64,000 bases of DNA from the NCBI RefSeq assembly GCF_900110165.1, contig NZ_FOCQ01000005.1, forward strand, positions 124,001-188,000, written 5' to 3'. The first letter of the stretch is position 1, and each line of letters opens with the position of its first letter. Positions 35,806 through 43,816 of the stretch are shown here, one piece after another. A program made the position numbers and the translations under genes. The notes beneath the pieces were generated by a model, which was not told the origin of the DNA, searched no databases, and was given only the letters and a program-made list of their open reading frames with translations. The stretch is from Lihuaxuella thermophila (GTDB lineage: Bacteria; Bacillota; Bacilli; Thermoactinomycetales; Thermoactinomycetaceae).

Positions 35806-36924
35806 TTGGATGTTGCCGACTACATTTCCCGTTTGTTTGAAAGAGCATGGAAGGAGAGGGCCAGCGACATCCATCTCGAACCACAAGCGGAAGGGCTCCG
35901 CATTCGGTTGAGAGTGGACGGATTTTTAACGGAAGCAGACCGTGTTCCGTCCGAATACGCCGCAGCGGTCATTTCCCGGATCAAGGTGATGAGCCATCTG
36001 GATATCGGAGAGAGGCGAATTCCGCAAGACGGGGCACTCCGTATTTCAGAAGGAGGGATGTCCCTGGATGTGCGTGTTTCCACATTGCCCACCGTGTTTG
36101 GAGAAAAGATGGTGCTGCGCCTGTTAAAAAATCACTTCGAAATGGTTTCCCTCGATCAGTTGGGAATGGGAGAGGAGGAGAGGGAAAGGCTTGCAGGGCT
36201 CTTATGCGGGACCGGTGGTTTGCTGGTCGTGACCGGTCCGACAGGGGCGGGGAAAACGACAACCATGTATGCCATGCTGCAATATTTGAACCGGACTGAG
36301 ACCAATATCGTATCTTTGGAAGATCCGGTCGAATTGCAAATTCCCGGAATCACCCAGGTCCAAATCCAGCCGAGAGCAGGACTCACTTTTGCTCAGGCAC
36401 TCAGGGCCGTTCTCAGACAGGATCCCAATGTGATCATGGTCGGCGAAGTCAGGGACAGAGAGACTGCAGAAATTGCCATTGGGGCCGCGCTGACAGGACA
36501 TCTTGTCTTAACCACTCTGCATACGGTGGATGGAGCCACCGCGGTTACCCGTTTGTTGGACATGCATATCGAACCTTACCGGGTGGCAGCCGCGCTGACA
36601 GGGGTGGTGGCACAGCGATTGATACGCCTCGTTTGCAAAGAATGCGCCGGAAGCAAATGTCCCGACTGCCAACAGACCGGCTATCGCGGCCGGACTGGTG
36701 CATTTGAGGTCATCAGGATGGACGAGGAGGTGCAGCGGCTCGTGGTGCAAAGAGCTGCGCCCGCGGAACTGCGCCGGCATTTCCGTGAACGGGGAATGCG
36801 CTCATTAAAGGAAGTGATCCGGAAAAAGGTGGAGAAAGGGGAGACAACCTTTCAGGAATATGTTCGAGTGGCTGACGATCAGAGCGAACAAAGGATGGAC
36901 CTTGGACAAACGTGTTCTGTTTAG
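35806..36924 (+). CDS. comGA: Competence pilus assembly ATPase ComGA
   Basis: A 372-aa type II/IV secretion ATPase that drives assembly of the competence pseudopilus. The Walker A is GPTGAGKTTTMYAML, the Asp box is SLEDPVELQIPGITQVQI, Walker B-like VIMVGEVRDRETAEIA, and the His box is LTGHLVLTTLHT. A zinc-binding CKECAGSKCPDCQQTGYRGRTG follows. The start is TTG after GGGAGGTGAAAGG; the upstream ATG at 35764 has no RBS. It is the first gene of the seven-gene comG operon. The AT-rich 160 nt before it probably hold the ComK-type regulation. Confidence 0.93.
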   Translation: MDVADYISRLFERAWKERASDIHLEPQAEGLRIRLRVDGFLTEADRVPSEYAAAVISRIKVMSHLDIGERRIPQDGALRISEGGMSLDVRVSTLPTVFGEKMVLRLLKNHFEMVSLDQLGMGEEERERLAGLLCGTGGLLVVTGPTGAGKTTTMYAMLQYLNRTETNIVSLEDPVELQIPGITQVQIQPRAGLTFAQALRAVLRQDPNVIMVGEVRDRETAEIAIGAALTGHLVLTTLHTVDGATAVTRLLDMHIEPYRVAAALTGVVAQRLIRLVCKECAGSKCPDCQQTGYRGRTGAFEVIRMDEEVQRLVVQRAAPAELRRHFRERGMRSLKEVIRKKVEKGETTFQEYVRVADDQSEQRMDLGQTCSV

Positions 36925-37921
36925 CGAGCAATTATCCAATCTGTTGGACAGCGGAATTCCGTTGATCGAATGTCTGGAACTTCTGTCCGATCAAAAAGTG
37001 ATTCCAAAAGAGGCCGGCCAACGGCTGATGCTCGCATTAGAGCAGGGTTCCAGTTTTTCCGAGGCACTTGAGCGGGAAAAATTTCCGGGCTTGTTTGTCT
37101 CTTTTATACGGGCTGCGGAAGAGCATGGAAACTATGCATTTGGTCTGAAGCAATGTTCCGCCTATGATACCGCACAAGCGAAATGGATGCGCGAACTGGG
37201 ACAGGCTTGTACATATCCTTTTATGGTGCTCTTGCTGGTCGGGGCGGCGCTGGTGTTTATGATTACAGCCGTTTTGCCTCGTTTTGCAGAGCTTTACCAG
37301 GCCATGGGCATTCAGCTGCCTTGGATGACGAAAATACTGCTGACAGGAACTGATGTTTTGCGCTTTTTACTGCTCACTTCCGGAGCGGGTGTGTGTATCG
37401 TTCTCATCCTGACGGGAATCGCTCGCAACCTGAAAAAAGAAACAAGATTGCGGTTCAGTTCCTTGCTCTTTCGGCTTCCGCTGGTCCGGACTCTGTACCG
37501 TTACCGTTTGACTCACTATCTGTCCGTTCAACTGGGCTCACTGCTCCGCGCGGGGGTTCCGATCCTCGCGGCTCTGGAACTAATGGAAACGCTAGCCCCA
37601 TGGGAGGAGCTCAGGATTCGAATCAAACGCATGAAACAACAGTTGATGCAGGGAGCTTCCTTGCATCAGTCGATTGCCATCTGTTCCCCCGACCTGTTTC
37701 TCCCCTCGTTGAACCGCATGGTGGCGATCGGAGAGAAGTCAGGCCGGTTGGATGAAGCATTGCTCAGCCTGGCCCGCATGACAGAACATCTGATCAAGAA
37801 TAAACTGGATAAGTTCATCAGGAGTTTGGAACCTGTTTTGATCTTTGTCATCGGATGTTTTATTGCCGTTACCGTGATTGCCATGTTCTTGCCCATGTTG
37901 GAGCTGGTGCGGGCGATCTAA
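36902..37921 (+). CDS. comGB: Competence pilus assembly platform protein ComGB
   Basis: A 339-aa polytopic GspF/PilC-like inner-membrane platform protein. Two cytoplasmic domains carry the T2SF repeats: FSEQLSNLLDSGIPLIECLELL and SVQLGSLLRAGVPILAALELM. Membrane segments lie at about FMVLLLVGAALVFMITAVLP, LLTSGAGVCIVLILTGI, and LIFVIGCFIAVTVIAMFLP. The start is uncertain: TTG at 36902 has AAAGGATGG, while an ATG at 36860 would enlarge the overlap with comGA to 65 bp. Confidence 0.92.
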   Translation: MDKRVLFSEQLSNLLDSGIPLIECLELLSDQKVIPKEAGQRLMLALEQGSSFSEALEREKFPGLFVSFIRAAEEHGNYAFGLKQCSAYDTAQAKWMRELGQACTYPFMVLLLVGAALVFMITAVLPRFAELYQAMGIQLPWMTKILLTGTDVLRFLLLTSGAGVCIVLILTGIARNLKKETRLRFSSLLFRLPLVRTLYRYRLTHYLSVQLGSLLRAGVPILAALELMETLAPWEELRIRIKRMKQQLMQGASLHQSIAICSPDLFLPSLNRMVAIGEKSGRLDEALLSLARMTEHLIKNKLDKFIRSLEPVLIFVIGCFIAVTVIAMFLPMLELVRAI

Positions 37922-37941
37922 CTTGGAAAGGAGATTGGATC

Positions 37942-38283
37942 ATGAACCGGAAACACCGGATATGCGATGAACGGGGCTTCACCCTGATTGAAATGTTGGT
38001 GGTGCTGTTTATTATTGGACTTATTATCGCCATCGCCCTGCCCAATTTAAAGGCAGCGGGGGAAAAAGCAAAAGTGAAGGCGGATGAGGCAAATCGAAAA
38101 CTGATCAGCGCCCAGGCTGACAATTTCTACCTGGAATACGGAGAATATCCCGCCAGTGTCGAGGAGCTGGTCAAAGCAGGCTACTTGCGCTCGGTTCCTT
38201 CATGTCCGGGCGGACAAGGAAAATATGTGATTAACCGCTCACCCAAAGTGTCAAGCGAGAAACGGGTTGTTTGCAAGAAATGA
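37942..38283 (+). CDS. comGC: Major competence pseudopilin ComGC
   Basis: A 113-aa pseudopilin. The prepilin cleavage motif is RGFTLIEMLVVLFIIGLI, with Gly before Phe (cleavage by ComC peptidase) and Glu at +5. The helix is followed by a small globular part with the signature PNLKAAGEKAKVKADEANRKL. The start was taken at the ATG with AAGGAG. The C-terminus includes two cysteines (PSCPGG and VVCKK) that may form the intramolecular disulfide. Confidence 0.93.
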   Translation: MNRKHRICDERGFTLIEMLVVLFIIGLIIAIALPNLKAAGEKAKVKADEANRKLISAQADNFYLEYGEYPASVEELVKAGYLRSVPSCPGGQGKYVINRSPKVSSEKRVVCKK

Positions 38284-38723
38284 ACACCGGGCGTTCGGAA
38301 GAAGGATGGACCCTGGTCGAACTGATCCTTTCCCTGTTCGTATTGGGACTCCTTTTGACGGTCTCTGTGCCTGCTTTTACGCAGATCGGGGAAAGGGCGG
38401 AGCGGGAGATGTTTCTTGATTTTTTCTCATCAGACCTGCAATTGGCGCAGACTGAAGCGATGAGCCGGGAACGGGAAGTGAGCGTGGAAATCCTAACGGA
38501 CGAGCGCCTGATCACGGTGAGGCAGGGACCACTCCTGCTCAGAAAAGTGAAGATTCCACGGCGGTACCAACTGAAGAGCAATTATCCCGCAAACCGTATT
38601 GTTTTTCGTGAAACCGGCCAAGTCAGAGGGGGGAAGGTGGAGTTGTACCTGAGAGGACGACTGGCAGGAACGGTCCATATTCAAGTCGCGTCGGGGCGGC
38701 CCAAAGTGGTGACCGAACCGTGA
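38280..38723 (+). CDS. comGD: Minor competence pseudopilin ComGD
   Basis: A 147-aa minor pseudopilin that starts inside the comGC stop (ATGA overlap). Its prepilin helix is GWTLVELILSLFVLGLLLTVSVPAF, where Gly-Trp replaces Gly-Phe at the cleavage site. The rest is beta-rich and charged, as in GspH-like minor pilins (FSSDLQLAQTEAMSREREV). An alternative upstream ATG lies at 38271. Confidence 0.88.
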   Translation: MNTGRSEEGWTLVELILSLFVLGLLLTVSVPAFTQIGERAEREMFLDFFSSDLQLAQTEAMSREREVSVEILTDERLITVRQGPLLLRKVKIPRRYQLKSNYPANRIVFRETGQVRGGKVELYLRGRLAGTVHIQVASGRPKVVTEP

Positions 38724-39097
38724 AATCAGGCGAACATGGATACACACTTGCAGAGACCGTCACCGGTTTGTTGGTGTTGGGGTTGGTTTTATCCTTTGCC
38801 GTTCCAACTTTTTTAGAACTCAAGGCAAAAGAGCTTGAACAATTGTCAAAGGTGGAAGCGATGTCCCTGTTACAGGAAAGAGCGGAAAAGATGAGCGTCC
38901 GTCTGCCTTTTTCCGGCCAGGGGAAAGAAAAAAGGAAGAGCCGCCTGCTTCCGAGACAGTCTTATCAACTTGTGTGGAGAGGCTCGTTTCCTAAACCCGA
39001 TCTATACCAGATTGAGGTGGAGGTACAATGGAGGGACCAATCCGGAAAACAAAGAAGGATGAGTGTCAAAACCCACCGTTTCCGTCCGCTCCGGTAA
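38720..39097 (+). CDS. comGE: Minor competence pseudopilin ComGE
   Basis: A 125-aa minor pseudopilin starting with GTG inside the comGD stop (GTGA). The prepilin-like N-terminus is HGYTLAETVTGLLVLGLVLSFAV with Glu at the expected +5. The C-terminal part is polar and basic. The assignment as ComGE rests on order and on the pilin helix; the family diverges strongly. Confidence 0.8.
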   Translation: MKSGEHGYTLAETVTGLLVLGLVLSFAVPTFLELKAKELEQLSKVEAMSLLQERAEKMSVRLPFSGQGKEKRKSRLLPRQSYQLVWRGSFPKPDLYQIEVEVQWRDQSGKQRRMSVKTHRFRPLR

Positions 39098-39564
39098 ATG
39101 AGCAAGGTTTTACATATATCGAACTGGTTCTTTCCTTTTTTGTTCTGGTACTTTTATTGCCCGCTCTATTTTTCGCCGTTCATACCCTGGAAAAAGAATT
39201 GAAAAAAATGATGGGACAAGAGCGGTTGCAGATGGAATATCTGGCTTTTCACGCATGGGTGCAAGACGAACTCAGACAGGGCAGTCGTTTTCGCCTGCAA
39301 GGCGGCGCGATGCTGTTTGACCTGCCAACCGGTGAAACCGTGAGATATGAAGTGAAGAAAAGGCAAGTAATCCGCAGTGTGAAAGCCAAAGGGGAGACGA
39401 CATTTAAAGGAATGACCATTATTCTTCGCCATGTATACTTTATTGCTTTTGTTCCCGGTAAGAAGGAAGTGGTCATCGATGTCGGGCTGCAAAACTGGCA
39501 TGCCAGCCTTGATTTCAGCGTCACGGTCGCCGAAAGGACGGAGGTGGACGATGGGGCAAGATGA
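39028..39564 (+). CDS. comGF: Minor competence pseudopilin ComGF
   Basis: A protein of up to 178 aa. The pilin-like helix is QGFTYIELVLSFFVLVLLLPALFF, followed by a helix and the ComGF-type soluble domain LAFHAWVQDELRQGSRF and VRYEVKKRQVIRSV. The ORF is open 70 bases before the comGE stop, so the true start may lie close to 39091-39100, giving about 155 aa. It overlaps comGG by 14 bases. Confidence 0.85.
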   Translation: MEGPIRKTKKDECQNPPFPSAPVNEQGFTYIELVLSFFVLVLLLPALFFAVHTLEKELKKMMGQERLQMEYLAFHAWVQDELRQGSRFRLQGGAMLFDLPTGETVRYEVKKRQVIRSVKAKGETTFKGMTIILRHVYFIAFVPGKKEVVIDVGLQNWHASLDFSVTVAERTEVDDGAR

Positions 39565-39928
39565 GCGTGGCATCGCATTGCCGATGGTGATGGCCGTTTC
39601 AGTCATTTTGTTTATCTTGATCACCCTGTTCGTTTCGCAAACCGTACGCGGGATGCATACAGGGCGGCTGTATGGGGAGCGGATGCGCGTCCAATATGCC
39701 GCAGAGAGCGGAATCGCATGGATGCAGCACAAGTTGCGGTACCAGCCGGATCACCGGGATACCGGGCTGGTCCGGGTGGATGATGTAAAGGTTCATGCCC
39801 GGGTGCTGGGGAAAGACAGCTCCGAAATTTATATCGAATCAACAGCTTATGGCCGTTTCGGGGTGAAACAAACCATCCGCGTCTGGCTGGATCCGGAGAC
39901 ACTGGCAGTCACCCGCTGGGTCCGGTAA
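39551..39928 (+). CDS. comGG: Competence pseudopilin ComGG
   Basis: A 125-aa pseudopilin-like protein. The N-terminus ERGIALPMVMAVSVILFILITLF lacks the standard FTLIE but keeps a charged start and a hydrophobic helix, as in ComGG. The soluble part contains YAAESGIAWMQH, a PulK/GspK-like feature of tip pilins. The start ATG lies 14 bp inside comGF. It ends the comG operon, with aroK following. Confidence 0.85.
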   Translation: MGQDERGIALPMVMAVSVILFILITLFVSQTVRGMHTGRLYGERMRVQYAAESGIAWMQHKLRYQPDHRDTGLVRVDDVKVHARVLGKDSSEIYIESTAYGRFGVKQTIRVWLDPETLAVTRWVR

Positions 39929-39958
39929 GATAGGAATAAAAAACCGGGAGCTATGTGG

Positions 39959-40489
39959 ATGAAAGAAAAAAGACATCTGATCATTATCGGGTTTATGGGA
40001 ACAGGAAAAACAACGGTAGGCAGAGAACTGGCCAACCGGATGAATTTGCCGTGGGTGGATACGGACCGGTATTTGGAAGAGCGATGGGGATTTGCCATTT
40101 CCGAATACTTTCGTAAATTTGGGGAGCCGGCCTTTCGCGAACAGGAGACAGAAATCCTGAAAGAGATTCTTCAGGGACCGCCCTCCCTGATCACAACCGG
40201 CGGGGGGATCGTGCTCAGGCCGGAAAACCGGATGATGATGCAACGACAGGGCTGGGTCGTGCATTTGTACGCCCATCCCGACGAAATTATCCGGCGTGTA
40301 TCCGGGGATGGGAATCAAGAACGTCCCTTGATTCAGGGAGATGTCCGGGAAAAAGTGTGGCGGCTCTTTCGGGAGAGGGAAGGAAAATACGATTTTGCCG
40401 ATTTAAAGCTGGATACCACTTCCTGTACGGTAAATCAGGCAGTCGAACAAATTCTGGCCTTTTGGCACAAAAACACGTTTAATTCATGA
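39959..40489 (+). CDS. aroK: Shikimate kinase
   Basis: A 176-aa P-loop kinase for the shikimate pathway. The Walker A is GFMGTGKTTVGRELA, the shikimate-binding DTDRYLEERWG with Asp-Thr-Asp, and GGGIVLRPEN (GGG loop) and RPLIQGD (lid Arg) are conserved. The start ATG with CGGGAG nine bases upstream was preferred to the ATG at 39953. It sits directly after comGG, an order seen in other Bacillales. Confidence 0.93.
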   Translation: MKEKRHLIIIGFMGTGKTTVGRELANRMNLPWVDTDRYLEERWGFAISEYFRKFGEPAFREQETEILKEILQGPPSLITTGGGIVLRPENRMMMQRQGWVVHLYAHPDEIIRRVSGDGNQERPLIQGDVREKVWRLFREREGKYDFADLKLDTTSCTVNQAVEQILAFWHKNTFNS

Positions 40490-40523
40490 TTCTCCCGGTC
40501 AAGCTACTACTGAGGTGGAAATC

Positions 40524-40724
40524 ATGACGTTTAAAGATTGGATCAGTTATTTGATCAAACGAATGATTTGGTATATGGAGACACCCCGGACCGAAAGAAA
40601 AGCGATCAAAGCATCTACCCGGGAGCCATGGTCGGTTCGCTGGTTTGGCATGATTCCTTTTTCCATGAAAATGTATGTTGATAAACAACGGTCAAGATTA
40701 AGGGGGGGTACCAGTGAAAAATAA
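40524..40724 (+). CDS. yqzE: YqzE-family small protein
   Basis: A 66-aa protein with the YqzE pattern WISYLIKRMIWYMETPRTERK and WSVRWFGMIPFSMKM. RBS GAGGTGG. The function is unknown, but it lies downstream of comG in Bacillus as well. It is short, basic and amphipathic, possibly membrane-associated. Confidence 0.85.
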   Translation: MTFKDWISYLIKRMIWYMETPRTERKAIKASTREPWSVRWFGMIPFSMKMYVDKQRSRLRGGTSEK

Positions 40725-40869
40725 TCGTCCACAAAACTTCCAACTGTTGGATCTGAAGGACCGGCAGGATGTGATCGCCAGGATTACCAAGGCGGAACAA
40801 GAATTGAACCAGATGATTGACGGGGAAGTGGCGCTGATCGCATACGTCAACCGGGAACAAAACAAATAA
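40714..40869 (+). CDS. Small 51-aa hypothetical protein
   Basis: A GTG start (AGGGGGGTACCA directly upstream) overlaps the yqzE stop by 11 bases. The 51-aa product is acidic and helical (RQDVIARITKAEQELNQMID). No family is recognised. It is credible because of the strong RBS, coupling to yqzE and a terminator 14 nt after its stop. Confidence 0.55.
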   Translation: MKNNRPQNFQLLDLKDRQDVIARITKAEQELNQMIDGEVALIAYVNREQNK

Positions 40870-40882
40870 AATAAGTTTGTGT

Positions 40883-40909
40883 AAAGGAGCTTTCATGGCT
40901 CCTTTTTTG
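40883..40909 (+). terminator. Rho-independent terminator of comG-aroK-yqzE region
   Basis: AAAGGAGC pairs with GCTCCTTT and is followed by T residues. Confidence 0.85.
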
Positions 40910-40960
40910 TTGGAGATCTGTGGTATACTTTCTTATTGAAGTGTTCAAATCGTGTACTTA

Positions 40961-40988
40961 TTGAAATTATCGACAAAACGTGTATGAT
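40961..40988 (+). promoter_or_regulatory. ispG promoter
   Basis: TTGAAA, a 16-bp spacer and TATGAT, followed 43 nt later by the ispG start. Confidence 0.55.
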
Positions 40989-41031
40989 TAGATCGGAATG
41001 ATTACAGGTATATTAAAGGAGCGAATCCTTC

Positions 41032-42117
41032 ATGTATCATCGTACGCAGACCAGACCGGTAAAAGTGGGAAATATACAGATTGGGGGAAACGACCAGGTG
41101 GTCATTCAAAGTATGACGACCACCAAAACCCATGATGTAAAGGCAACCGTTGCCGAGATTAACCGGCTGGCCGAAGCGGGTTGCCAGATTGTCCGCGTCG
41201 CCTGCCCGGATATGCGTGCCGCCGAAGCCATCAAAGAGATCAAAAAGGAAGTGACTGTACCCCTTGTTGCCGACATTCACTTCGATTACAAGCTGGCGTT
41301 AAAAGCGATCGAAGGGGGGATTGACAAAATTCGCATCAATCCCGGCAACATCGGCCGACGCGAAAAAGTGGAAGCGGTTGTCAAAGCGGCCAAGGAACGG
41401 GGTATTCCGATTCGCATCGGTGTTAACGCCGGCTCTTTGGAAAAACGGATTCTGGAAAAGTATGGATATCCGACCGCTGAGGGCATGGTGGAAAGCGCCC
41501 TTTATCACATTGGAATTCTGGAAGATTTAGATTTTCACGATATTGTGGTTTCATTGAAAGCCTCTGATGTGCGACTGGCGATTGAGGCCTATAAAAAAGC
41601 AGCCGAAACCTTTAATTATCCCTTACACCTGGGAATTACCGAATCGGGAACTCTGTTTTCAGGAACGGTGAAAAGCGCCGCCGGGTTGGGAGCCCTCCTC
41701 TCCCTGGGAATCGGTTCAACCATCCGTATCAGCTTAAGTGCAGACCCGGTGGAAGAAGTAAAAGTGGCCAGGGAGCTCCTGAAAGCATTTGGACTTGCCG
41801 CCAATGCAGCCACTCTGATCTCCTGCCCGACATGTGGCCGCATTGAAATCGATCTGATCAGCATCGCCAACGAAATCGAAGAGTACATTTCCAAGATTCA
41901 GGCCCCGATTAAAGTCTCTGTACTCGGTTGTGCCGTGAACGGTCCGGGCGAAGCCAAAGAAGCCGATATCGGGATTGCCGGTGCGCGCGGTGAAGGGTTG
42001 CTGTTCAGACACGGCAAAATCGTGCGCAAAATCCCGGAAAAGGATATGGTTGCCGAACTCAAGAAAGAAATCGACAAACTGGTCGAGGAGTACAAAAAAG
42101 AGGCGGCAAAGGCATAA
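41032..42117 (+). CDS. ispG: 4-hydroxy-3-methylbut-2-enyl diphosphate synthase
   Basis: A 361-aa [4Fe-4S] enzyme of the MEP isoprenoid pathway. Cluster ligands are in [13 protein letters not shown] and [18 protein letters not shown], with the C-terminal FRHGKIVRK. The N-terminal TIM barrel starts [14 protein letters not shown] and has [11 protein letters not shown]. The RBS is AAAGGAGCG. It supplies precursors for the menaquinone side chain and lipid carriers. A strong terminator follows. Confidence 0.96.
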   Translation: MYHRTQTRPVKVGNIQIGGNDQVVIQSMTTTKTHDVKATVAEINRLAEAGCQIVRVACPDMRAAEAIKEIKKEVTVPLVADIHFDYKLALKAIEGGIDKIRINPGNIGRREKVEAVVKAAKERGIPIRIGVNAGSLEKRILEKYGYPTAEGMVESALYHIGILEDLDFHDIVVSLKASDVRLAIEAYKKAAETFNYPLHLGITESGTLFSGTVKSAAGLGALLSLGIGSTIRISLSADPVEEVKVARELLKAFGLAANAATLISCPTCGRIEIDLISIANEIEEYISKIQAPIKVSVLGCAVNGPGEAKEADIGIAGARGEGLLFRHGKIVRKIPEKDMVAELKKEIDKLVEEYKKEAAKA

Positions 42118-42136
42118 CAGCAACAGCAGCGGAGAA

Positions 42137-42170
42137 AACAGCAACTCCATGCCGGGTTGCTGTTTTTTTG
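42137..42170 (+). terminator. Rho-independent terminator
   Basis: AACAGCAAC pairs with GTTGCTGTT, followed by seven T, downstream of ispG. Confidence 0.9.
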
Positions 42171-42234
42171 TTCAGGATAAATTTCCTTTTTTTTCACATA
42201 CTAAGACTGACTTACGACAAAGGAGGTACATGAA

Positions 42235-42453
42235 ATGGCCAGATTAGCCTTGACACTGGTAATCCTAGGCGCATTAAACTGGTTGTTGATCGGTATTTTT
42301 CAATGGGATTTTGTAGCCGCTATTTTTGGCGGGGATGTAATGAGAGAATCTTCCGGGTTGAGCCGGGTGATCTACGCCATTATTGGCATTGCGGGAATAT
42401 ATGCCATTACATTCTTGTTTAGCGACCGCGCTGTTGCCAGAAATGGCGATTGA
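42235..42453 (+). CDS. DUF378-family small membrane protein
   Basis: A 72-aa protein with two membrane helices, RLALTLVILGALNWLLIGIF and VIYAIIGIAGIYAITFLF, joined by a polar loop: the YuzA/DUF378 layout. The NWLLIGIFQWDFVAAIFG signature is characteristic. The function is unknown. RBS AAAGGAGG. A terminator follows at 42475-42507. Confidence 0.92.
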   Translation: MARLALTLVILGALNWLLIGIFQWDFVAAIFGGDVMRESSGLSRVIYAIIGIAGIYAITFLFSDRAVARNGD

Positions 42454-42474
42454 ACATTCCGATGAAGCATAATC

Positions 42475-42507
42475 AAACTCCAGGCTTGCACAGGTCTGGA
42501 GTTTTTT
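42475..42507 (+). terminator. Rho-independent terminator
   Basis: AAACTCCAG pairs with CTGGAGTTT plus a T run, 21 nt after the DUF378 gene. Confidence 0.9.
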
Positions 42508-42614
42508 CTTCCCACTGACTGAAAAAACGTCAACGGGGGAGCATTCATAAACTGGTGAGAGGGGATGAATCATCGGAAATTGCAATGGGGGGTCCATTCA
42601 CCGGAGCGCTGTTT

Positions 42615-42644
42615 TTGCCATGTTTGGATTGAGAGTAGTACAAT
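42615..42644 (+). promoter_or_regulatory. Promoter of the amidotransferase-like gene
   Basis: TTGCCA, an 18-bp spacer and TACAAT lie about 125 nt before the start codon. Confidence 0.5.
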
Positions 42645-42767
42645 GTTACTTAAGACTCATACAGATGAAGAAGCTGTTTCTGTAATTCAGCAGGCTTTTT
42701 CCGAATCGTTTTCTGAACAGTGCGTTTTGTTTATACATGGCTGCGAAACAGGAGAGTGGAGAATTTG

Positions 42768-43478
42768 ATGCCTAAAGTCGGAATCACGATGTCAACCGAA
42801 CAGAAAAAATTATTTGTAAACAGAGACTATTCTGATGCCATCATCCAGGCAGGAGGAATTCCTTTTTTGCTTCCGTATACGGAAGATCCGGCCATCATTG
42901 GTGAAATGGCCGCGGGATGTGACGGTCTCTTACTGTCGGGCGGGGGAGATATCGATCCCGCCTTTTTTGGGGAAGAGCCTGTTCCCGGATTGGGGGACAT
43001 CGTTCCGGAACGGGATCAGATGGAAATTTTGCTGATTCGTGAATTTATGAAACAGAAAAAACCGATATTGGGCATCTGCCGCGGATGCCAGATTTTGAAT
43101 GTTGCGCTGGGAGGAGATATGTATCAGGATTTGACCAGCCAAAAAACACCCCTTTTACAACATTCTCAAAAGGCTCCCAGAAATCACGCGTCCCATACGA
43201 TTGAAATTAAGGAGGGTTCTCTTCTCAAAAGCATTGTCGGGAAAAGCTCGGCCAGGGTAAACAGCTATCATCATCAGGCCGTGCGGGTGATGGCTTCTTC
43301 ACTCACCGCCTCCGCCTGGGCCCGTGACGGCGTGATCGAAGCGATTGAGGGCAAGAACGATCCTTTTGTTTTGGGAGTTCAGTGGCATCCGGAAAGCATG
43401 ATGCTTTCGCATGCGGATGCTCAGAAACTTTTTCGTGCCTTTGTGGAGGCGTGCGGCCAACGGCAGTCTTCCGGATGA
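42768..43478 (+). CDS. Gamma-glutamyl-gamma-aminobutyrate hydrolase-like class I amidotransferase
   Basis: A 236-aa hydrolase of the PuuD/YvdE-type peptidase C26 family. The catalytic Cys lies in ILGICRGCQILNVALGG (note Cys-Gln where Met-Gln is common) and the His-Glu pair lies in VLGVQWHPESM. The oxyanion strand reads LLLSGGGDIDPAFFGEE. The start ATG follows GGAGAGTGGAG. The substrate is probably a gamma-glutamyl amide; the neighbouring carbamoyltransferase may share amine metabolism (inference). Confidence 0.88.
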   Translation: MPKVGITMSTEQKKLFVNRDYSDAIIQAGGIPFLLPYTEDPAIIGEMAAGCDGLLLSGGGDIDPAFFGEEPVPGLGDIVPERDQMEILLIREFMKQKKPILGICRGCQILNVALGGDMYQDLTSQKTPLLQHSQKAPRNHASHTIEIKEGSLLKSIVGKSSARVNSYHHQAVRVMASSLTASAWARDGVIEAIEGKNDPFVLGVQWHPESMMLSHADAQKLFRAFVEACGQRQSSG

Positions 43479-43498
43479 TGGCCTCATGATGAGAGTTT

Positions 43499-43528
43499 CG
43501 GGCAAGTTCGTTCGCTTGCCCGTTTTTC
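43499..43528 (+). terminator. Rho-independent terminator
   Basis: CGGGCAAG pairs with CTTGCCCG, followed by TTTTT. Confidence 0.85.
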
Positions 43529-43745
43529 TTTATCACCCATTTGTTGGCGGTTTGTCTGGACAGCTTACAGACCTTAAGAAGTTGATGTGAAGGAACGATG
43601 ATGCAGGACATGCTGGTCATACCCGGTGGATTTGCATAAATATTAATTTGCGTTAATTAAAATAATGCTTCTCATGATACGCGATTCGATGATTATGAAC
43701 AAAAAGTTCTTTATATAAAGGTTTGGGGCAAATCGGTTGCAGGGG

Positions 43746-43797
43746 TTGATTCTTGGACGCGTATGTAATAAAATACAGTAAAATGAATAATTATAAA
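43746..43797 (+). promoter_or_regulatory. Transcarbamylase promoter with ArgR-like box
   Basis: TTGATT, 17 bp and TAAAAT (43769-43774) form a promoter. TGAATAATTATAA at 43784-43796 fits one half of an ARG box and overlaps the start region, and AT-rich GCATAAATATTAATTTGC further up may be a second site. The repressor is not shown by the sequence. Confidence 0.4.
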
Positions 43798-43816
43798 AAG
43801 GGTGTGTAACGGGAAG

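Noticed and set aside
42565-42768. 67-codon frame before the amidotransferase-like gene
   Set aside because: It lies largely upstream of, or over, the promoter of that gene, so it would not be on its transcript.
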